Shown: positions 57,854 to 64,000 of the stretch, in pieces | Numbering within the stretch: position 1 is the first letter of the stretch | Layout: each line of letters begins with the position of its first letter | Origin: Acephala macrosclerotiorum | Lineage: Eukaryota; Ascomycota; Leotiomycetes; Helotiales; Mollisiaceae | Direction: 5' to 3' | Assembly (NCBI GenBank): GCA_014904845.1 | Contig: MU119270.1 | Location: 1-64,000, forward strand | DNA: 64,000 nucleotides | The notes under the pieces: generated by a model | What the model was told of the DNA's origin: nothing | The model's input: only the letters and a program-made list of their open reading frames with translations | Database searches by the model: none | Position numbers and translations under genes: made by a program

Positions 57854-58816
57854 ATGCCCGGGATAGTGCTAGAGCCAATGGTTCAACGAAGCGAAGTCCG
57901 AGCAAACGATGAGGATTGGACGGGAAAGAATAGCACAGCCTTGAGACGAAAACTTCAGAACCGCTTGAACAAGAGAGCCTCTCGTAAAAAAATTCTTTTC
58001 GTTCCCCTGACACTCACGTGATACTAACTCTCCCCAGGTCGGCGGAAGAACGAAGCGCTCGTAGCGGCAGCCCGGCGGGAGGGATACGAAGACCCAATCC
58101 AACTCCCCGCCGAACAAGAATTCCAACGCGTCTCATGCCTCCCCCTCCCCACAGTCGTCCATTTCGAAATCGTCCGCCGACCCTACGGCCATCTGCCCAA
58201 CATCTGTCTCCAGACTAATCTCCGCAAACGCCTCACCGCCGCTCCATCATTCGCCGACTTCTTGCGGTTCCCATTACCAGTTGATCAGAAGTTACTTACA
58301 TTATTACATTTCAATCTCGTAAGAGCGTTGACGCAGAATGTACATATGTTAGGACTAGATCCAGATCGAATGAATGATGATATTGAGAGTCCGTGGGTGG
58401 ATGAGAAGAGTGGGTTGAGGAGTGAGCTGTTGCCGGAGACGATGAGACCGACGAGGTTGCAGAGGGAGCTTAGTCATCATCCTGAGTGCGATATATTGCC
58501 GTTTACGGAGTATAGGGATAATTTGATTTTGGCGGGGAAGGAAATCGATGATTTGGAACTTTGTATGGATATTCTGTATGGTGTTGATCCGACGGAGAGT
58601 GTTGGGGGGAATGTATGTGAGGCGGGGCTGAGTGCTGTTAGTGGGAGAACGGGGCTCATTGTTTGGAGTGATCCGTGGTTACAGGAGAGTTGGGAGGTGG
58701 AGGAGGGGTTCGCAAGGAAGTGGAGGCGGTTGGTGGGGAATTGTGGGGCGTTGATAGACAGCACCAATTATTGGAGGAGGACTAGAGGGGAAAGACCGTT
58801 GATGCTTGATGGGTAG
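57854..58816 (+). CDS. bZIP-like transcription factor with DUF3425 domain
   Basis: Two exons (57854-57983, 58038-58816; intron 54 nt) give 302 aa. The intron splits the basic region exactly: joined, it reads 'LRRKLQNRLNKRASRRRKNE', the AP-1/Pap1-like DNA-contact motif, here with LNKRAS where most have AQRAF. No regular leucine zipper follows. The rest is the fungal DUF3425 domain: 'LLTLLHFNLVRALTQNVHML', 'LPETMRPTRLQRELSHHPEC', 'DILPFTEYRDNLILAG', 'LIVWSDPWLQESWEVEEGFA', 'RKWRRLVGNCGALIDSTNYW'. Such proteins are nuclear regulators, sometimes inside metabolite clusters. The frame is intact. Targets unknown. Confidence 0.87.
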
Positions 58817-59392
58817 ATCAAGAATCCTATTGATGCCAAGTTCTGTGGCAACTAGGCTGCAGTCTATATCCCTTCGGGAGTTTTAGAAATTACAGTATAA
58901 TCTGCCACACCAAGCTGGAAGTGGTAGTAGAAGCCCTCTCCAGCATACAGCCTGATCACTCTCCTGATGGACCCCACCATATTTGGCGATTATGTGTTGG
59001 CATCATCTCCTCGATGTCCCGGCGTGCTTAGCTAGACATGCCAGGCCGGCTCCTTATTCTCGATGCCGGCCTCGGGACGAACATCAAATCCAAATCTTCA
59101 GGACGTACCCCACCATATCTCTTCTGCTGGCTCATCCCCACCAACCTGAATCTCCTGAACAGGAACCACCTGGCCAAGATATTCTCTCGGCCTTGTGTCG
59201 CACGCCCTTTGTACCAGTATGGTTGTGTTCTCGGATTCGCGGAACTGCTCATGCGAACCATTGCTTCGTACTTCGATTTATCTGATATATCATGCCAGGA
59301 GTATGGTGATAGTTTTTTGATGTATTGTTTTAGGCTAGATGGATTGGCGATTAGTGCTTGGTATATTACTTCCGTTTCGACCTGGTTTGCAG
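58817..59392. other. Intergenic region
   Basis: No recognised gene. Minus-strand sequence near 59050-59260 has a coding-like look (for example 'PREYLGQVVPVQEIQVGGDE') but no start, stop or family that I can place. Confidence 0.35.
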
Positions 59393-61093
59393 TCAGTATA
59401 TTGATCGGGTCGGGGTGTAGATAAGACGGACAGCCATCTCGGCAAATATTGCTTCACTCATTTGCAGTTGACGCATTATTTCCTCATCAGTCTGGTTGAG
59501 GCCCAGAAAGTGTGGTGGATCGCCCCAATGTGTTGCGCTTAGAGTCCTGCCTGCCAGCTCTACTGCACCACCTAGCTGCTCTCTGATGTCGTTGAATATT
59601 CGGTAGGCGGGGATGATATATGCAACCCCAGATTCGGGACAGCCTGCAATTATGTGCCCGTAAAGATCACCGCTCTCTGGGTCGATAACCCAAGCCCCAG
59701 CATCTCCCCTTTCTAGGCCAGTGAGCATAGTCCCCATAAAGAAGCATTCAGACCAATCACTTACTGAATGCCCCATCAAACCGCAATACGTATACTTCCT
59801 CCGATGACACGCCATGAGGCGACTTGTAGAATATCGACGACAAGGACAAAATGCCTGTCTGAGCTCCACTGCTAGCTAAGACTAGAACGTTTGCTGTTTC
59901 CTTGATAGCAGAAACAACATGCTCAACACATAGTTGAGACTCGCCTGCAACCCAGTCTATTGATATGACATTTGCGGGCTCGTGGTATGGCTGTTGAACT
60001 TCGACTAGAGCCCAGTCAAGGTCGGCATGTTGGCCACTCAGGGATGATGCAATGCGACCTCCGATTCCTTGCCCCTCCATTTGCTTCACGGAGTCTAGAT
60101 ATAGTTAGCGGGGTTGCTTGTTGGTCTTCAGATGAGCCGCACTTGAGTAAGTTCTGTCATCAGGTGGGACGGTAATCATGCCGCAAATCTGAGAAGCATG
60201 TTTGACAGGACCTGAATCCGATACTTCGCCTAGTAAAGGGTCAATACGAACTCAAGAAGTATTGAGGCGTACCAACCTTCGCCCATCAGCACATCGCCGA
60301 GATCGTCTTTTTCGACCACCGCCTCTTCTTCATCAAAAGAAAAATCCATCCATGGACTTGGAGGCGGGAGACGAAAATCATCCTCGAAGGCATGTGCCAC
60401 AGTAAGTCCACAATACAGACCATCATGCTCGCTCGTTCGTAGGCGCACAAAACCTCCAATCGTCGCCTTTTGTGAGATCGATGTAGGGCAGAGAGTCCCT
60501 GACACTGACCTCTCCATAACGTGAATTGAGCGACCGCACACATTATTAGTACTCGGAGGTGTGAAGAACACAAAGTCACTGTCAACTGCGGTCAGAGCAT
60601 CCTGAGATCGAGCTCGGCCAAGAGTTGTGGGAGAGTGAGCACTGCTGGCTAGCAACACGCCAGGGTAGTGAGTGAGTATGCTGCTTCTTCGACAGAGATT
60701 AAGGCATCTGTCTCGGGCGAGCTCTGATTCGCAACTGAGAACCAGTGTCGGACTCGACTCCTGTTCATTCCTCCCGATCATGAACAATCCAAAAGTGATA
60801 GAGATTGGGGTAGACACATTCTTATGTAGATGGTCGGCATGCTGATCCAGGAGGTCTTTGACCCCTCGTAGTAGGCTTTTGGAGATGTGAAGAGCTCGAC
60901 CCGTTACTTCCCAGCACTTCTGTAGACCAAGAGAACAACAAGGAAGACCGATAGATGCTTCTGGGTTTGGCCATCGAGGTCGTGCTAAAGGAGATTCTCC
61001 AGACGTTGACTGGGGATGAGAACCTTCCGAAACCAGAGTATCCTTCAGGTCTGGCCAAGTTGAAGTGCTTGTATCTGGAGTCGTGGAGTTCAT
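59393..61093 (-). CDS. Trypsin-fold protein, probable pseudo-protease
   Basis: Minus-strand exons 60277-61093, 60143-60229, 59765-60094 and 59393-59712 (introns 47, 47 and 51 nt) give 517 aa, all in frame. An N-terminal region of about 200 residues with helices ('KCWEVTGRALHISKSLLRGV') and strands precedes a chymotrypsin-like domain. The catalytic His is H234 in 'YCGLTVAHAFED', and the Asp is D328 in 'HADLDWALVEV'. The nucleophile motif reads 'KRGDAGAWVID', with A416 where GDSG is expected. The His and Asp sites and the fold are thus kept but the serine is missing. Related uncharacterised proteins occur in many moulds. No signal peptide, so it is cytosolic or nuclear. Role unknown. Confidence 0.7.
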
Positions 61094-62322
61094 GTTCGCC
61101 TGCCGACACGCCCCAGGAGATCACTGAAGCTTTTGACATGGGCCCCTGTCCATATCATAACGAATCCATATGCGTATGTCAAATTGAGGTGTTCGAGGTC
61201 AGTCTGAAGGTCCGCAGAGCAACATGAACAGTGATCAGAAGGAAATGTTTTATTCGGTTCATTGATTGATGTTGAATCTGCGTAGAATTTTACATAACTC
61301 CACAGTGAAGTATCGCCGTTTGCAACGTTCATGGCGTCGTGGACGACTGACCGCGTAAGCTGGCGAACAGAAAATGCCAAGAACAAGCTGAAAGAAAAGC
61401 ATGAAGATCCATGAGCGTGTGTAACCCTAATCCGACCCAAGCAAATCATAACAGTCAGCCACATGCAAAAGCGGAAGGAGATGCTGTCAAAGTGGCAGCA
61501 GCGAGTCAGATGCTGGGAAGAAGCAGTCGCTTCCGCTCTTGGACGCACTGCCACGCGTCTCGAGCCTCTCAACGACAACTTCAGATGACGCGGCAAGGCT
61601 GCAAGAAATGATCTTTCGTAGTCTAACTGCAAGAGAATCCGATAGGAGGATTGTAAGACAGGAGCGACACTCGTCGAATGGTATGTCGTGGATAAAGTGA
61701 GGGCTGCTCCCAGCTCGCGAGCGGTGAGAAAGGCTGATGATTTGAGACGCGAACGCTCAATTAGAATTGATCCGAACAGATCCAATTGAAGCATTGATTA
61801 TCTTAGGTATAAGAGAAGATGTGCACATTGTCTGTCGGTTTCTTCGTCGAGGATGTGATTCCAAGTTTCAGAAGAAGAAGGAAATGAGGTGGCAACAGAA
61901 GGTGTCTGCGCACCAATAATATTGCCAGTCTTCTGCTAAGACCACTCCTCGGCTCGCTTCTTAACCCCGCACCTTTTCAATCATCCCTCACCGCTTCACG
62001 AAGGGGACAAACTATGATCGATATGAGGTTGATGAAGCCCTAGCTCCCTTTGTAGATATCATTAGGGTTTCCCTAAATGCGGAGAGTTACCCCGTGGAGT
62101 CTACCTAAAATAGTAAAGACAGCTTGCGAAGCGATCAAATCATGCCACGATATTCTTAGACTTTTTCGTAAGTTTCGTATCACTGCAACCACTGGACTCT
62201 GGAATCTTATCCGTTAATTGGGTGTCAATACCACCACAAGCTCCGCAGTTATGGACTTTATTTTCTTTTGCATTTTCTTGTCAAGAGTGATGGAGGTTAG
62301 ATTTTTGGACCTCTCGAGGCTA
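61094..62322. other. Intergenic region left of the transposon
   Basis: No recognised gene. A minus-strand open frame of 234 codons reaching from 61794 into the pseudo-protease exon has no family features and is treated as chance. Confidence 0.4.
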
Positions 62323-62323
62323 T

Positions 62324-62356
62324 CTCCGTCTGTGCGAAATAAGCGACACACCAAAA
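62324..62356 (+). repeat. Left terminal inverted repeat
   Basis: 33 bases, identical to the reverse complement of 63658-63690. Confidence 0.95.
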
Positions 62357-62433
62357 TATCATCATATTCCCTCAACATCAATAAATCACATTTAAATCAG
62401 TGCCAAATGGTTGAATTTACAATTCATATTGTG

Positions 62434-63612
62434 CTAGTAACCTGTAGTATGCCCCTTTGCCAATTGGACTGCTTTGAGCCTATCTGGCATCTCATCAACC
62501 CAGTTATTTATAGACTTTTGAGAGAGTCTATCCCAAGCTTCCAGAACTAGCTCCTTTAAAGTGTCCACATCCCAATGGGGTTGCTCTCTAATGTGATGTT
62601 TAATAGGCTGCCAGCAGTTCTCAACAGGAGAAAGATCAGGAGAATGGACACAGTTTCTGTAGGTCTCGAGGCCATGGTCCTTCTTCCATTTGGTGACTAC
62701 ATTAGGTGTCCCATTCTTATTGTATCCATGGCCTGAATCTCCGTCTTCTTCTAAGACAAAGTCATGCCCAGCATCTAACCAAGGCTTGACAACAGGCTCC
62801 AGGATTTGATCGATATAGACTCTATGAGTCATCTTGCCATTGGAATTGGTGTCGACGTCGTAGAACTGAATAGGAGACTTGAAATCATGCCCTACAGCTG
62901 CCCACCAATGGACCTTATAAGAGTCCTCCTCTCTTTTCTTGTAGTTGACTTCTTGAATGCAATCAGGGTGCCCTCTTTGCTTAGATGTCCTGATCACATT
63001 GACCTTTCCTTGTGGCCCGAAACTCCCATGGCATTCGTCAGAAAATCTGACTCTATACCAGTCCTCTTTCTTTGGATATTTGGCCTCCATATCCGCTGCC
63101 CACTTCTCTCTCCTTGGCGCCAAATCATCGCTAATATAGAACTTCCTGCAAGCTTTGCACATATGATATCCTCGGCCTTGCATAACTCTCCTTATTGCCA
63201 CTGTCTCGCAGTCTACTCCTGCCTCTGCTCCAAGTTGTTCCCAGCTCATAGTCCGCCCCTCCCAGCCGCAGTTTTCAATAATATCTTCCATCATATCTGC
63301 TTGTTCTTTCGAGATTTTGGGCTTTCGACCGCGGGTTTCTGGCATTGTAGGCTGATTATGATAAGTCCTAGAGGATGGCTGATCATTCTCATCACTAAGT
63401 ATCTCATAGCCACGTTTGCGGGTAACATTGAAAGCTTCGAATATTTCGGTTTTCGGGGTGCGATCGAGGGGTTTTTTGCGGTTCTCCCACCATACAACAG
63501 TGCGCACTGCGGTCTTATGAGGTGTAGAATAATGCTGCCCAGGTAATCGCGATTCAATTATGCTATCAATAAAGCTAGGAGGGGTGCGTGGGCGCTCTCT
63601 AGAGTCCTCCAT
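62434..63612 (-). CDS. Tc1/mariner-superfamily transposase
   Basis: Cuts and pastes the surrounding element. Single exon, 392 aa. An N-terminal helix-turn-helix half ('TEIFEAFNVTRKRGYEILSD', 'ETRGRKPKISKEQADMMEDI', 'TMSWEQLGAEAGVDCETVAI') is followed by the DDE domain: first Asp in 'VRFSDECHGSFG', second in 'EEDGDSGHGYNKNG', Glu in 'HSPDLSPVENCWQPIKHHIR'. The spacing between the second Asp and the Glu is about 38-40 residues, longer than the 34 of Tc1. All catalytic residues are present, so the enzyme may be active. Confidence 0.93.
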   Translation of the reverse strand: MEDSRERPRTPPSFIDSIIESRLPGQHYSTPHKTAVRTVVWWENRKKPLDRTPKTEIFEAFNVTRKRGYEILSDENDQPSSRTYHNQPTMPETRGRKPKISKEQADMMEDIIENCGWEGRTMSWEQLGAEAGVDCETVAIRRVMQGRGYHMCKACRKFYISDDLAPRREKWAADMEAKYPKKEDWYRVRFSDECHGSFGPQGKVNVIRTSKQRGHPDCIQEVNYKKREEDSYKVHWWAAVGHDFKSPIQFYDVDTNSNGKMTHRVYIDQILEPVVKPWLDAGHDFVLEEDGDSGHGYNKNGTPNVVTKWKKDHGLETYRNCVHSPDLSPVENCWQPIKHHIREQPHWDVDTLKELVLEAWDRLSQKSINNWVDEMPDRLKAVQLAKGHTTGY

Positions 63613-63657
63613 AATGAGGGTGTTGATGAGGAAAATTGGTGTTTTTGGTGGGAGCTG

Positions 63658-63690
63658 TTTTGGTGTGTCGCTTATTTCGCACAGACGGAG
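63658..63690 (-). repeat. Right terminal inverted repeat
   Basis: 33 bases, identical to the reverse complement of 62324-62356. It overlaps the promoter of the leftward transposase gene. Confidence 0.95.
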
Positions 63691-63692
63691 GC

Positions 63693-64000
63693 TATTTTAA
63701 CCAAAGCTGAACGAGCCCGGTACCTGCTCGGATCAGATTTATCAGTTGAGATGGCAAAAGGAGTGGTATTGTGATGTCTAATCAGCCCGTTTAACCGGGT
63801 AAATTCACTAGTGCATTTAAAGCAGCCTAGACTTCCCATATAAGCCGATGCTCGATCAAGCGTGCGGCCTCATTTTAACACCGAACGATGTCTCAGTGTA
63901 CTCTCCTCTAATACCACCTAATTACGGGATCTCAACTGACAAGATTCGAGTCTCAACTCGGCATGTGCAAGTCTAATTCCATTCGAGTTTACCCAAGGTT
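63693..64000. other. Right flank of the transposon
   Basis: No gene recognised in the last 300 bases. Confidence 0.4.

Larger units (their letters stand above)
62323..63692. mobile_element. Complete Tc1/mariner-type DNA transposon
   Basis: An element of about 1.37 kb with perfect 33-bp terminal inverted repeats (62324-62356 and 63658-63690, starting CTCCGTCTGTGCG). One intact transposase gene lies between them. A TA stands just outside each end (62321-62322 and 63693-63694), as expected for TA target duplication, with one to two extra bases between TA and repeat. Perfect repeats and the open frame indicate recent insertion without RIP damage. Confidence 0.9.

Noticed and set aside
61090..61794. 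Minus-strand open frame of 234 codons upstream of the pseudo-protease
   Set aside because: Composition and sequence look random and it overlaps the pseudo-protease start in another frame.
62806..63546. Plus-strand open frame of 246 codons inside the transposon
   Set aside because: Antisense shadow of the transposase.

Overview
The window reads as nuclear DNA of a filamentous ascomycete (Pezizomycotina). Most protein genes are split by short GT-AG introns, mainly 45-66 nt. The families are typical of moulds: HET domain, TauD-like and CmcJ-like oxidoreductases, DUF3425 bZIP, DUF6594, Zn2Cys6 factors and an MFS sugar permease. The tRNA-Ile has a nuclear-type anticodon-loop intron. The first ~350 bases are almost pure A+T, like RIP-degraded or AT-isochore DNA. 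I cannot name the species.

Layout. 1-4 kb: AT-rich DNA, then a coiled-coil gene with a single frameshift. 4-10 kb: an intact MFS sugar transporter divergent from an intracellular-type GH78 alpha-L-rhamnosidase, a likely rhamnoside uptake-and-cleavage pair. 10-18 kb: a doubtful small secreted protein, a Zn2Cys6 regulator with a probable GC-AG intron, a CmcJ-like oxidoreductase and a multi-TM protein. 18-27 kb: a dead MFS permease, a TauD dioxygenase, tRNA-Ile, a HET gene and a UBE2G/Ubc15-type E2. 27-34 kb: gene-poor and decayed, with a strong hairpin, GTGCAACAAA repeats and relics of a quinone-oxidoreductase-like MDR, a cysteine-rich protein and an ARCA-like Zn2Cys6 factor. 34-46 kb: a membrane protein, a foldback repeat, two retropepsin-like-fold proteins flanking a DUF6594 gene, and a second cysteine-rich relic. 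47-58 kb: mostly conserved cell-biology genes (Msc2/ZnT5-type zinc transporter, ALG1, a Csn12/Thp1-type PCI protein) plus a broken SDR and a DUF3425 bZIP. 59-64 kb: a trypsin-fold protein whose nucleophile serine is alanine, then an intact Tc1/mariner-type transposon with perfect 33-bp terminal inverted repeats.

Housekeeping genes (E2, ALG1, zinc transporter, PCI protein, tRNA) are intact. Accessory genes are often broken, sometimes by TAG in place of a tryptophan codon, as RIP-type C-to-T change on the opposite strand would give. I found no clear biosynthetic cluster and no defence system. The best leads are the rhamnoside pair, the pseudo-protease, the paired retropepsin-like proteins around DUF6594, and the TAG lesions. 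Exon joins were worked out by hand and checked for frame, so they are models, not transcript evidence.
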